A stretch of DNA of 64,000 nucleotides from DATATV01 sp035551355 (lineage in GTDB: Bacteria > Actinomycetota > Actinomycetes > Mycobacteriales > Pseudonocardiaceae), in NCBI GenBank assembly GCA_035551355.1, contig DASZNF010000086.1:33425-97424 (forward strand), written 5' to 3'. Shown piece by piece: positions 12,639 through 21,069 of this stretch. Position 1 is the first letter of the stretch; each line of letters starts with the position of its first letter. Below the pieces are notes generated by a model that saw only the letters and a list, made by a program, of their open reading frames with translations, was not told the DNA's origin and did not search any database. The position numbers were made by a program, and so were the translations under genes.

Positions 12639-14042
12639 GTGTTGGTTGTCCTGTGGATCATCGTCGGGCTGCTGGTGATCGGCTTCGTGGCGAGCCTGCC
12701 GTACTGGCTGCCGGCCCGGGTGGTGGCGTTGCGCATGCTGGTGTTCGCCCGGGTCAACGGCGAGGAAGGCATTCCGGTGCCGGGCAAGCGGATCGGGCTG
12801 GAGAACTTCCGGGCGCTGTACGCGCATCCGGCGGCCAACGGGCGCAGCCGGGGCGCCGGTCTGTCCAACCTGTTCTGGTACTGGCTGGCCCCCGGACCCG
12901 AGGTGCACCAGGAACACCTCGAACCCGGCCCCCGCTACGACGAGGTGGCCCGGGTGACCCGGCAGATCCTGGTGCGGGGCAAGGAAGAATCCGAACGGCT
13001 GACCCGGAGAACGGTCAGCCGGGTGCTGGACGAACTGCCGGAGCGGACCACCCTGACCGTGCGGCTGCGCGACCTGATGATGCCGATCTGGGCCGAGCTG
13101 TACTACGAACTCGTCTTCGCCGAGCCCTGCCCACCGGACGCCCGCAAGCTCATCGTGGACAACGCCGACGACGTGGTCACCGCGCTGAAATGCTGCGGGC
13201 TGAGACACATGCGCACCCGGGAGAGGCTCACCGCCTATCTGCGCCGCCGCATCGCCGACGGCGACATCGCGCACCCGCTGCCCGCCTCGCTGAGCCCCGA
13301 GGAAACCGCGCTGTATCTGCAGGGCACCTTCTTCAACACCGCGGTGGTGCAGATGTCCGAGGCCATGACCCATCTGGTGCTGGCCGTGGCCGAGCATCCC
13401 GAGGTGGCTGCCCGGCTGGCCGCCGACCTCGACGACACCGCGTATCTGGACCGGGTGATCGACGAGACGTTCCGGGTCTACCCGCTGTTCGGCATCGCCC
13501 ACCGGATCACCACCGCCGACATCGAATTCGGCGCCGACGCACTGCCCGCCGGTTCGGTGTTGTGCTTCAGCTATCCCGACTACCACGCGGCCGGATACGC
13601 CGACGCGGCGAACTTCGACCCGGACCGCTGGCTGCGCACATCCACAAAGGACAGCAACTTCATCCCGTTCGGCATCACCGCCAACCGGCCGTGTCCGGCC
13701 CGCGGCCTGGCCCCGGTGACCATGCGGGTGGTGCTGCGCGAACTGCTGCGCCGCTACGCGGTCGGCTCCTCGATCGCGCACACCCGGTCCATCCCCAACC
13801 GCGGCCCCTGTCTGCTGGTGCCCCGGGCCGCCGGACGGGCGCCCAGCCGGGCCGCGCTGGCCCGGCTGCGGCTGGCCGACCGCTGGGCCGACGTGTGGCG
13901 CAGTCTGGTCCAGCTGGTGCTGGGCAGCTACATGGTGTGGGACGCGCGGCGGAAGAGTCTGTCCGATCGCTACTTCGCCCGGACCGGCGCGCCGCCCGCC
14001 CCGGCCGGCTGTCCGGTGATCCACCCAGGTCACGCCGACTGA
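12639..14042 (+). CDS. Cytochrome P450-like protein with N-terminal membrane anchor
   Basis: Haem-thiolate protein of about 467 residues. GTG 12639 follows GAAGGAG (12626-12632) by 6 bases. It begins with a hydrophobic segment (LWIIVGLLVIGFVASLPYW), unusual for bacterial P450s, which are normally soluble. The K-helix ExxR (DETFRVYP, about 276) and the haem loop FGITANRPCPARG (Cys about 352) are present. The I-helix shows LQGTFFNTAVV instead of (A/G)Gx(D/E)T, so the usual acid of the acid-alcohol pair is replaced by Asn, as in P450s that rearrange or use peroxides. About 90 further residues follow the haem loop. It pairs with the upstream hydroxyacid oxidase gene; the substrate is unknown. Confidence 0.82.
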   Translation: MLVVLWIIVGLLVIGFVASLPYWLPARVVALRMLVFARVNGEEGIPVPGKRIGLENFRALYAHPAANGRSRGAGLSNLFWYWLAPGPEVHQEHLEPGPRYDEVARVTRQILVRGKEESERLTRRTVSRVLDELPERTTLTVRLRDLMMPIWAELYYELVFAEPCPPDARKLIVDNADDVVTALKCCGLRHMRTRERLTAYLRRRIADGDIAHPLPASLSPEETALYLQGTFFNTAVVQMSEAMTHLVLAVAEHPEVAARLAADLDDTAYLDRVIDETFRVYPLFGIAHRITTADIEFGADALPAGSVLCFSYPDYHAAGYADAANFDPDRWLRTSTKDSNFIPFGITANRPCPARGLAPVTMRVVLRELLRRYAVGSSIAHTRSIPNRGPCLLVPRAAGRAPSRAALARLRLADRWADVWRSLVQLVLGSYMVWDARRKSLSDRYFARTGAPPAPAGCPVIHPGHAD

Positions 14043-14188
14043 CCCGGACCAGCGATTCGCCCGGTCGGGTGCGCCCGCAGGTCTGGCCGGCGGTGAACGG
14101 CGGTTGAACAGTGCGCGCCTCCACCAGCCGATATCCGTAGGCGACTAGGCTTGTGGAGACAACTGTCCGAAGCGGTGAGGAGTGTCGA

Positions 14189-15475
14189 GTGGCGGTCATC
14201 GAGCAGGTCGGCGCACGCGAGATCCTGGACTCGCGCGGTAACCCGACCGTTGAGGTCGAGGTCGCGCTGGACGACGGCACGCTGGCCAGGGCCGCGGTGC
14301 CCTCCGGCGCTTCCACGGGTGAGCACGAGGCCGTCGAACTGCGCGACGGCGACGCGGGCCGGTATGGCGGCAAGGGCGTGGAGAACGCGGTCAACGCGGT
14401 GCTCGACGAGATCGGCCCGGAACTGGCCGGGGTGGACGCCGTCGACCAGCGGATCGTGGACCAGAAACTGGTCGATCTGGACGGCACGCCGGACAAGTCC
14501 CGGCTGGGCGCCAACGCCATCCTGGGCGTGTCGCTGGCCGTGGCCAAGGCGGCCGCCGAGTCCAGCGGGCTGGAACTGTTCCGCTACCTGGGCGGCCCGA
14601 ACGCGCACGTGCTGCCGGTGCCGATGATGAACATCCTCAACGGTGGCGCGCACGCCGACACCAATGTGGACGTGCAGGAGTTCATGATCGCGCCGATCGG
14701 CGCGGAGAGCTTCCGGGAGGCGCTGCGCTGGGGCGCGGAGGTCTACCACGCACTGAAGTCGGTGCTCAAGGCCAAGGGCCTGGCCACCGGGGTGGGCGAT
14801 GAGGGCGGGTTCGCGCCCAGCCTGCCCAGCAACCGGGACGCGCTGGACCTGATCGTGTCGGCCATCGAGAAGGCCGGCTACCAGCCCGGCCGGGACGTGG
14901 CGCTGGCCCTGGACGTGGCCGCCACCGAGTTCTTCGCCGACGGCGCCTACACCTTCGAGGACAGCAAGCGCAGCGCCGAGCAGATGGCGGCCTACTACGG
15001 CGAGCTGGTCGACGCCTACCCGCTGGTGTCCATCGAGGACCCGCTGTCCGAGGACGACTGGGACGGCTGGGTGTCGCTGACCCACGCGCTGGGCGAGAAG
15101 GTGCAGGTCGTCGGCGACGACCTGTTCGTCACCAACCCGGAGCGCCTGGAGGAGGGCATCACCCGCCGCGCGGCCAACGCGCTGCTGGTGAAGGTCAACC
15201 AGATCGGCACACTGTCCGAGACGCTGGACGCGGTCAGCCTGGCCCAGACCTGTGGCTACAAGACCATGATCAGCCACCGCTCGGGCGAGACCGAGGACAC
15301 CACCATCGCCGACCTGGCGGTGGCCACCACGGCCGGGCAGATCAAGACCGGCGCCCCGGCCCGCAGCGAGCGGGTGGCCAAGTACAACCAGCTGCTGCGT
15401 ATCGAGGAGGCCCTCGGCGACGCCGCTCGGTACGCCGGTGACCTGGCCTTCCCGAGGTACTCACCGGAAGACTGA
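14189..15475 (+). CDS. eno: Enolase
   Basis: Glycolytic phosphopyruvate hydratase converting 2-phosphoglycerate to phosphoenolpyruvate. About 428 residues. GTG 14189 (VAVIEQVGAREILDSRGNP) follows TGAGGAG. Conserved segments: SGASTGEHEAVELRDGD, MMNILNGGAHADTNVDVQEF, VGDEGGFAPSL, SIEDPLSEDDW, VVGDDLFVTN, LLVKVNQIGT (catalytic Lys, about 332) and SHRSGETEDTTIADL (about 362). The stop codon overlaps the next gene's ATG (TGATG at 15473-15477), giving an eno-DivIC-DUF501 operon as in mycobacteria and streptomycetes. Confidence 0.98.
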   Translation: MAVIEQVGAREILDSRGNPTVEVEVALDDGTLARAAVPSGASTGEHEAVELRDGDAGRYGGKGVENAVNAVLDEIGPELAGVDAVDQRIVDQKLVDLDGTPDKSRLGANAILGVSLAVAKAAAESSGLELFRYLGGPNAHVLPVPMMNILNGGAHADTNVDVQEFMIAPIGAESFREALRWGAEVYHALKSVLKAKGLATGVGDEGGFAPSLPSNRDALDLIVSAIEKAGYQPGRDVALALDVAATEFFADGAYTFEDSKRSAEQMAAYYGELVDAYPLVSIEDPLSEDDWDGWVSLTHALGEKVQVVGDDLFVTNPERLEEGITRRAANALLVKVNQIGTLSETLDAVSLAQTCGYKTMISHRSGETEDTTIADLAVATTAGQIKTGAPARSERVAKYNQLLRIEEALGDAARYAGDLAFPRYSPED

Positions 15476-16029
15476 TGGCAGGAACGCAGGCCGACGGACC
15501 GCGCCGGCGCGCCGACCCGGGCCCGGGTGCGCGCGCCGGCCGGTCCCGGCGTGCCGATTCCGGCCCGGTCGCGTCGGCGGTGTCCACTGTGGACGACGTG
15601 GTGGAGACGGTGGCGCCGCGCGCGGGCCGGGCCATGGGCGGGTTCCTGCGCGAGCGGGTGCTGTCCCGGCTGACCACCCGACGGGCGGCGCTGCTGGCCA
15701 TGGTGGTGTGCGCGCTGGCCCTGTCGGTCGCGGTGCCGCTGCACACCTACCTGTCCCAGCGGGCCGAGTTGCAGTCCGAACTCCAGCAGCAGCAGGTGTT
15801 GCGGCAGCAGGAGGCCGCGCTCACCCAGACCCAGCAACGACTGTCCGACACCGCCCAGGTGGAGGCCGAGGCTCGCAGCCGGTTCGGTTATGTGATGCCG
15901 GGGGAGACCCCGTACGTTGTGCAGTTGCCGGGGGGCCTGCCCGCGGCCAGCACGCAGACTCCGGGTCAGCCGGCCACGCCCGGCTCGTCCTGGTATCAGC
16001 AGTTGTGGAATTCGGTGTTGGGGAATTAG
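15475..16029 (+). CDS. Septum formation initiator family (FtsB/DivIC-like) protein
   Basis: Bitopic division protein of about 184 residues, orthologous in position to mycobacterial Rv1024. A disordered, Arg/Ala-rich cytoplasmic N-terminus (about 1-70) is followed by one membrane segment (AALLAMVVCALALSVAVPL, about 75-95), a coiled coil rich in Gln/Glu (LQSELQQQQVLRQQEAALTQ), and the family's ARSRFGYVMPGETPYVV motif. It likely stabilises the FtsL/FtsQ-type division subcomplex. Translation is coupled to eno by a one-base overlap. Confidence 0.92.
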   Translation: MAGTQADGPRRRADPGPGARAGRSRRADSGPVASAVSTVDDVVETVAPRAGRAMGGFLRERVLSRLTTRRAALLAMVVCALALSVAVPLHTYLSQRAELQSELQQQQVLRQQEAALTQTQQRLSDTAQVEAEARSRFGYVMPGETPYVVQLPGGLPAASTQTPGQPATPGSSWYQQLWNSVLGN

Positions 16030-16033
16030 CGAA

Positions 16034-16534
16034 GTGGTTGAGCAGCAACAGTTCGAACCGGTCACGGATGCCGACATCGAGGCGATCACCCAGCAGTTGG
16101 GCCGCAGGCCCCGGGCGCTGCGGGCGATCGCGTTCCGGTGTCCCAGCGGCCATCCGGCCGTGGTGCAGACCAGTCCCCGGCTGTCCGACGGCACCCCGTT
16201 CCCCACGCTGTACTACCTGACCTGCTCGCGGTTGACCTCGCTGGTCGGCACGCTGGAGGCCAGCGGCCTGATGCGCGAGATGACCGAACGGCTGGCCGGC
16301 GACGAGGACCTGGCCGCGGCCTACCTGCGCACCCACCAGGACTACCTGGCCGAGCGGAACGCCATCGAGTCGCTGGGCACCGAGGTGAGTGCGGGCGGCA
16401 TGCCCGGCCGGGTCAAGTGCCTGCATGTCCACCTGGCGCACACCCTGGCCCGCGGCACCGGGGTGAACCCGTTCGGCGACGAGACGCTGGCCCGGATCAA
16501 GGAATCCTGGCCGTCGGGCGACTGCGCGGCCTGA
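16034..16534 (+). CDS. DUF501 domain protein
   Basis: Conserved actinobacterial protein of unknown function (Rv1025-like), about 166 residues. Segments FRCPSGHPAVVQTSPRL, PFPTLYYLTCSRL and CLHVHLAHTLARG hold conserved Cys/His residues that could bind metal (inference). GTG 16034 lies 4 bases after the preceding stop, so it is the last gene of the eno operon. In relatives ppx follows directly; here ppx is displaced to 19991 by aidB and a transglycosylase gene. The stop codon lies inside the first copy of a 19-base tandem repeat. Confidence 0.9.
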   Translation: MVEQQQFEPVTDADIEAITQQLGRRPRALRAIAFRCPSGHPAVVQTSPRLSDGTPFPTLYYLTCSRLTSLVGTLEASGLMREMTERLAGDEDLAAAYLRTHQDYLAERNAIESLGTEVSAGGMPGRVKCLHVHLAHTLARGTGVNPFGDETLARIKESWPSGDCAA

Positions 16535-16567
16535 GCGTTCCCGGTCGACCTGAGCGTTCCCGGTCGA
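16530..16567 (+). repeat. 19-bp perfect tandem duplication
   Basis: Two adjacent copies (16530-16548 and 16549-16567) of a 19-base unit containing TGAGCGTTCCCGGTC; the first copy includes the stop codon of the DUF501 gene. Looks like recent slippage or a small repeat family. Confidence 0.9.
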
Positions 16568-16820
16568 GTGGGCCTGAGCGGGGCGGCCCGGCGGAAGGCG
16601 GATCGAGCCCGGCTGGGGCGGCCAAAAGGATATGCGGCCAAAGGATGGCGGCCAAAGGGATATATGGTGTTGCCGAATTTGCGTGTCACGCAAATATTGC
16701 GCACCGCGCACTTTTGAACGCACATATCCATGATCGTGCGGCACCGGGGTGAGTTGCGGCCGCGCAGGCTTCGTCCCGCGTGTCCCCGCGCAGGCTGCGC
16801 CCCGCGTATCCCCGAGCGGG
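16535..16820. other. Repeat-rich convergent intergenic region
   Basis: No gene seen between the DUF501 gene and aidB. It holds the second 19-bp repeat copy, a degenerate array of GCGGCCAAAGGATAT-like units (about 16618-16666), a perfect palindrome (16677-16695), and GC-rich imperfect repeats (about 16765-16825). Local composition is markedly more AT-rich around 16620-16740 than elsewhere. Confidence 0.7.
16677..16695. promoter_or_regulatory. Perfect 9-1-9 palindrome, possible protein-binding site
   Basis: ATTTGCGTG at 16677-16685 and CACGCAAAT at 16687-16695 are exact reverse complements separated by one base. The one-base spacer argues against a terminator hairpin and for a dimeric protein-binding site. 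It sits between two gene ends, so any target promoter is not obvious. Confidence 0.5.
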
Positions 16821-18473
16821 CTACTTCGGGGTGGCCCGCTCGGCCAGTGGGCGGGCGTCCAGGCCGCGGGGCAGCACGCCCAGCGTGTGCCGGTGCTGCT
16901 CGCCCAGCCGGGTGGCCAGGAACGCGTCCGCGATCTCGCCAGGGGCCCGGCGCAACAACGTGTTTCCCTGTAGGCACAACGCGATCAGCTCGGCCAGCCG
17001 CCGGGCCCGGGCCGGTTCCGGCGCCGCCGCCTCGGCCTCCAGCTCGGCCAGTGCGGCGTCATAGTGCGGGTTGCTTCCCTTGGTGGTCAGCAACTCCGCG
17101 CGGAGTGCCTCCACAGTGGACGGTTCGCGGGCGATGGCGCGCAACACATCCAGCGCGGTGACATTGCCCGAACCCTCCCAGATGGACATCAGCGGCGCCT
17201 CGCGATAATGCCGGGGCAGCTGCGACTCCTCCACGTATCCGTTGCCGCCAAGGCATTCCAGCGCCTCGCCGACCACCATCGGGGCCCGCTTGCACACGTA
17301 GTACTTGGCCGCGGGCAACGCGATGCGCAGCAGCGCGGCCTGGGCCGGGTCGTCGCTGTGGTCCACCGCGTCGGCCAGCCGCAGGGCCAGCGCGGTGGCC
17401 GCCTCGGACTCGCAGGCCAGATCGGCCAGCACCGCGGTCATCGCCGGCTGGTCGGACAGGCGCGCGCCGAAGGCCGAGCGGTGAGTGGCGTGCCAGGCCG
17501 CCTCGGACAGGGCGATCCGGATGTTGGCGCTGCTGCCCAGCACGCAGTCCAGCCGGGTCATGGACACCATGTCGATGATGGTGCGCACGCCCCGGCCCTC
17601 CGGCCCGAGCGGCCAGCCGACCGCGCCGGTGTACTCCAGTTCGGCCGAGGCGTTGGACTTGTTGCCCAGCTTGTCCTTCAGTCGCTGCAACCGGATGTTG
17701 TTGCGGGTGCCGTCGGGCAGCACCCGGGACAGCAGGAAGCAGGACAGGCCGCCGGGCGCCTGGGCCAGGGTGAGGAACAGGTCGTTCATCGGGGCCGAGG
17801 TGAACCACTTGTGGCCGACCAGGGTGTAGCTGCCGTCGGCGTTCGGGGTGGCGGTGGTGGTGTTGGCCCGCACGTCCGAGCCGCCCTGCTTCTCGGTCAT
17901 GGACATGCCGGCCAGCAGCCCGGCCTTGTCCTGGGCGCGGCGCAGCCCGAAGTCGTACACCGGCGAGGTCAGCCCCGGCTCGTAGGCCGCGGCCAGTTCG
18001 GGTGTGGCCCGCAGTGCGGGGATCGATGCGTAGGTCATCGAGATCGGGCAGCTGTGCCCGGCCTCGACCTGCGACCACAGATAGAACCCGGCGGCCCGGC
18101 GCAGGTGCGCGTGCGGGCCGGCGCCGGCAGCCCAGGGGGCGGCGTGCAGGCCGTGCCGCACCGCCTCGCCCATCAGCCAGTGCCAGGACGGGTGGAACTC
18201 GACCTCGTCGACCCGGTTGCCGTAGCGGTCGTAGGCGCGCAGGGCCGGCGGGTTCTCGTTGGCCAGCCGGGCGTGCTCCCGGGCCTGCGGTGAGGCGGCC
18301 TGGGTGGCGATCTCGGCCAGACCGGGCAGCGCGGCCTCGGCGCCGGCCGCGCGCAGCGCGTCGCTGACCGCCGGGTCGCAGGCCATCGGGTCGTAGCCGG
18401 CCAGGGGAGGCGCCTGATTCGTCACGTCGTGGGTGTGGAATCCGGTTTCCGCCGAGTTCTGGGTCGCCGTCAT
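16821..18473 (-). CDS. aidB: AidB-like acyl-CoA dehydrogenase
   Basis: Flavoprotein of the AidB branch of the acyl-CoA dehydrogenase superfamily (about 550 residues; E. coli AidB is about 541), linked in E. coli to the alkylation response. Characteristic segments: MSMTEKQGGSDVRANTT, LVGHKWFTSAPMNDLFLTLA, GLSCFLLSRVLPDGTRN, RLKDKLGNKSNASAE, ECLGGNGYVEES and SIWEGSGNVTALDVLRAI. ATG at 18473 is the best start; the frame stays open further but without family resemblance. It shares a 241-base divergent promoter region with the transglycosylase gene, where GGTTAC(6)GTAACC at 18494-18511 is a possible operator. Its physiological substrate is unknown. Confidence 0.9.
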   Translation of the reverse strand: MTATQNSAETGFHTHDVTNQAPPLAGYDPMACDPAVSDALRAAGAEAALPGLAEIATQAASPQAREHARLANENPPALRAYDRYGNRVDEVEFHPSWHWLMGEAVRHGLHAAPWAAGAGPHAHLRRAAGFYLWSQVEAGHSCPISMTYASIPALRATPELAAAYEPGLTSPVYDFGLRRAQDKAGLLAGMSMTEKQGGSDVRANTTTATPNADGSYTLVGHKWFTSAPMNDLFLTLAQAPGGLSCFLLSRVLPDGTRNNIRLQRLKDKLGNKSNASAELEYTGAVGWPLGPEGRGVRTIIDMVSMTRLDCVLGSSANIRIALSEAAWHATHRSAFGARLSDQPAMTAVLADLACESEAATALALRLADAVDHSDDPAQAALLRIALPAAKYYVCKRAPMVVGEALECLGGNGYVEESQLPRHYREAPLMSIWEGSGNVTALDVLRAIAREPSTVEALRAELLTTKGSNPHYDAALAELEAEAAAPEPARARRLAELIALCLQGNTLLRRAPGEIADAFLATRLGEQHRHTLGVLPRGLDARPLAERATPK

Positions 18474-18493
18474 ACGAACGACTGTACTTCCCG

Positions 18494-18511
18494 GGTTACT
18501 TGGGGGTAACC
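18494..18511. promoter_or_regulatory. Inverted repeat GGTTAC-N6-GTAACC upstream of aidB
   Basis: Perfect 6-base arms 20 bases upstream of the aidB start codon, in the divergent aidB/transglycosylase region. Candidate operator; the regulator is unknown. Confidence 0.4.
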
Positions 18512-18714
18512 AGGAGAACGGCCCTGGTCCGCTTCTGGCCAACTGGGCAGACTCGCCACTCGTGACCTGGCCCGATCCACTAAGCGTTACGACATCCAGG
18601 TTACGTAGAGCTGTCCATTGGTGCAGAAAACGCCCCGATGGCATGACATCGAATGGGTGTTGGGGCAAGCTGGGACAGCGGCAGGTCAGGGTGGACGAGA
18701 AAGGTGGTCGCGCG

Positions 18715-19911
18715 GTGGCACCGACAAGACGGGGCAAAGTCGGAACCAGAGCGACCGGGGTTTCCCGAGGTAAGAGACGTAGAGCAGCATTAGCCGCGAG
18801 CGCGTTGGTGACCTTGCCCGTCGCCTTGTTCGGCAATGCGGCGGCCAGTTGGGTGAACGACGCGAATACGATCGGCTTAGCCGACTCCTCCGCTCAGAGT
18901 CCCAGCGCCACCGATCCATCATCACTCGGCGCGACCGGCGCCAATCCCCACGACGCGAAACTTTCCCCGGGCGTCCTGGACAACGCGGGCAACCCGGCTG
19001 CCCTCGCCAGTGAAGGCCCATTGGCCAATCTGCCCAGCGGCCCCCTCGGCATTCCCGGCATCGTGTTGCAGGCCTATCTGAAGGCGCAACAGGAACTGGC
19101 CGTCTCCGACCCAAGCTGTCAGCTGCCCTGGTGGCTGCTGGCCGGCATCGGCAAGGTCGAGTCCGGTCAGGCCGAGAACGGCGAGGTCGACACCAACGGC
19201 AACACGCTGCGCCCGATCCTGGGCCCGGTGCTGGACGGCAGCGGCGGCTTCGCCGCGATCCCGGACACCGACCACGGCGTGTGGGACGGCAACACCACCT
19301 GGGACCGCGCGGTCGGGCCGATGCAGTTCCTGCCCTCCACGTGGCGCCACTACAGCAACGGCAACCCCAACAACGTGTTCGACGCGGCGCTGGCCGCGGG
19401 CAAGTACCTGTGCGCAGGCGGCGGCAACCTGTCCGACCCGGCCCAGCAGGCGGTCGCGGTGTTCAGCTACAACCACTCGGACAGCTACGTCCGGCTGGTG
19501 CTGATCTGGGCCGACGCCTACCGCAACGGCGTCACCCCGCTGCCGGAGACCACGGTCCCGCCGGTCGTCGAGGCGGCCGTCAACGGGCCTGTCCCCGCCG
19601 GCGCGGCCGCTCCGGCCACCAACCCCATTGGCACCACGACAACGGCCACGACGACCGTGGGCGGTGGCAACGGCGGCGGAGGTGGCGGCGGCGGAGGTGG
19701 CGGCGGCACGACGAGCGGCACCCCGACGCAGACGACGACCGGTGGCAGCACGTCGTGCACCGCGGCCAGCACGACCACGACGGCCAGCACGACCACGACG
19801 ACCAGCACGACTCCGCCGCCGAGCTCCACCACGACGACGACCACGACTCCGCCGCCGAGCACCACCACGACCGACCCGACCACGACCACCACCGCTCCGC
19901 CGACCTGCTGA
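18715..19911 (+). CDS. Secreted lytic transglycosylase with Gly and Thr/Pro-rich tail
   Basis: Predicted exported peptidoglycan transglycosylase, about 398 residues from GTG 18715 (GAGAAAGG upstream). A twin-basic-rich N-terminus (RGKRRRAALAASALVTLPVALFG) forms a signal peptide. The catalytic domain shows LPWWLLAGIGKVESGQ (candidate catalytic Glu) and VGPMQFLPSTW, paralogous to the protein at 10117. The C-terminal 110 residues are low complexity: a poly-Gly run then Thr/Ser/Pro repeats, probably a wall-spanning or glycosylated linker. Two TTA leucine codons occur in the N-terminal part (RRRAALAAS and TIGLADSS), rare in this genome's codon usage. Confidence 0.87.
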   Translation: MAPTRRGKVGTRATGVSRGKRRRAALAASALVTLPVALFGNAAASWVNDANTIGLADSSAQSPSATDPSSLGATGANPHDAKLSPGVLDNAGNPAALASEGPLANLPSGPLGIPGIVLQAYLKAQQELAVSDPSCQLPWWLLAGIGKVESGQAENGEVDTNGNTLRPILGPVLDGSGGFAAIPDTDHGVWDGNTTWDRAVGPMQFLPSTWRHYSNGNPNNVFDAALAAGKYLCAGGGNLSDPAQQAVAVFSYNHSDSYVRLVLIWADAYRNGVTPLPETTVPPVVEAAVNGPVPAGAAAPATNPIGTTTTATTTVGGGNGGGGGGGGGGGGTTSGTPTQTTTGGSTSCTAASTTTTASTTTTTSTTPPPSSTTTTTTTPPPSTTTTDPTTTTTAPPTC

Positions 19912-19990
19912 CCCGGCACGCGGTCGGCGGAAGCCGTTCCCGCTACGGTGAAACCCGAGAGATCGGGTGTGCGGTGGTGAGGAGGAGCGG

Positions 19991-20944
19991 ATGGCCAGGG
20001 TCGCGGCGATCGACTGCGGGACGAACTCGATCCGGTTGCTGGTCGCGGACCTGACCGAACGCGAGGACGGCACGGTCTGGCTGCGCGATGTGCACCGCGA
20101 GATGCGCATCGTCCGGCTCGGGCAGGGCGTGGACGCGACGGGTCGGCTCGCGCCCGAGGCGCTGGCTCGCACGCGGGACGCCCTGGTCGACTACGCGGCG
20201 ATCGCGGCCCGCAAGGGTGTGCAGCGGCTGCGCATGGTGGCCACCTCGGCCACCCGGGACGCGAGCAACCGGGACGAGTTCTTCGCCATGACCGAGGACG
20301 TGCTGGGCGTGCGGGCCGAGGTGATCTCCGGCGACGAGGAGGCCCGGCTGTCGTTCACCGGTGCGGTGGGCGATCTGGACCCGGCCGAGGGCCCGTTCGT
20401 GGTGGCCGATGTCGGCGGCGGCTCGACCGAACTGGTGCTGGGCACCTGGGACGGCGCCAAGGCCGATGTGCTGGCCGCCCGTTCGGTGGACATCGGCTGT
20501 GTCCGGCTGACCGAGCGCTGCCTGCACTCCGACCCGCCGACCGAGACCGAGATCGCCGACGCGACCCGGCTGGCCACCGAGATCCTGGAGAGTGCGTTCG
20601 CGGCGGTGCCGGTCGATCAGGCCAGCACCTTCATCGGCGTGGCCGGCACGGTGACCACGTTGTCGGCGGTGAACCAGGAACTGACCGAGTACGACCCGGA
20701 GCAGATCCACCTGTCCCGGCTGTCGGTGGCCGACGTGCGGCGGACCGCGGAGAAACTGCTGAGCCTCTCCCACGCAGACCGGGCCGGCATCACGGTGATC
20801 CACCCGGGCCGGGTCGACGTGATCGGCGCGGGCGCGATCGTGGTGCGCACCCTGTCCGAGCAGTTGGCCCAGCGCGCCGGGATCACCGAAATGGTCGTCA
20901 GCGAGCACGACATCCTGGACGGCATCGCGCTTTCCCTGGCCTGA
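19991..20944 (+). CDS. ppx: Exopolyphosphatase, Ppx/GppA family
   Basis: Actin-like-fold phosphatase of about 317 residues that removes terminal phosphate from polyphosphate and possibly pppGpp (known for the mycobacterial homologue Rv1026). ATG 19991 follows GGAGGAG closely. Motifs: AAIDCGTNSIRLLVADL (phosphate 1 loop), VISGDEEARLSFTGAV, FVVADVGGGSTELVLG (phosphate 2 loop) and FIGVAGTVTTLSAV. It normally follows the DUF501 gene; here it follows the second transglycosylase after about 80 bases. A GC hairpin lies 44-66 bases past the stop. Confidence 0.94.
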   Translation: MARVAAIDCGTNSIRLLVADLTEREDGTVWLRDVHREMRIVRLGQGVDATGRLAPEALARTRDALVDYAAIAARKGVQRLRMVATSATRDASNRDEFFAMTEDVLGVRAEVISGDEEARLSFTGAVGDLDPAEGPFVVADVGGGSTELVLGTWDGAKADVLAARSVDIGCVRLTERCLHSDPPTETEIADATRLATEILESAFAAVPVDQASTFIGVAGTVTTLSAVNQELTEYDPEQIHLSRLSVADVRRTAEKLLSLSHADRAGITVIHPGRVDVIGAGAIVVRTLSEQLAQRAGITEMVVSEHDILDGIALSLA

Positions 20945-20987
20945 TCCTTGCCCGGTGAATACCTGCTGACCCGGTTGGCGGCAAGGC

Positions 20988-21010
20988 CGCCGCCGGATCG
21001 GCCGGCGGCG
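20988..21010 (+). terminator. Hairpin downstream of ppx
   Basis: Arms CGCCGCCGG (20988-20996) and CCGGCGGCG (21002-21010) with a 5-base loop; no T-tract. Separates ppx from the iron-regulated operon. Confidence 0.55.
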
Positions 21011-21040
21011 CTCACCCAATGGTGGAGCACGGTTGATCCA

Positions 21041-21059
21041 TTAAGTGAGGCTATCCTAA
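21041..21059 (+). promoter_or_regulatory. DtxR/IdeR-type iron box
   Basis: TTAAGTGAGGCTATCCTAA matches the known IdeR/DmdR consensus TTAGGTTAGGCTAACCTAA at 16 of 19 positions. It lies 11 bases before the GTG of the first siderophore gene, so an iron-loaded repressor here would block transcription initiation. Indicates iron-limited expression of the four-gene operon. Confidence 0.88.
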
Positions 21060-21069
21060 CCTGTACCCC

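Noticed and set aside
19660..19900. Gly- and Thr-codon-rich tract at the end of the second transglycosylase gene as a possible CRISPR or non-coding repeat
   Set aside because: No unique spacers and no regular repeat length; it encodes a low-complexity linker in frame.
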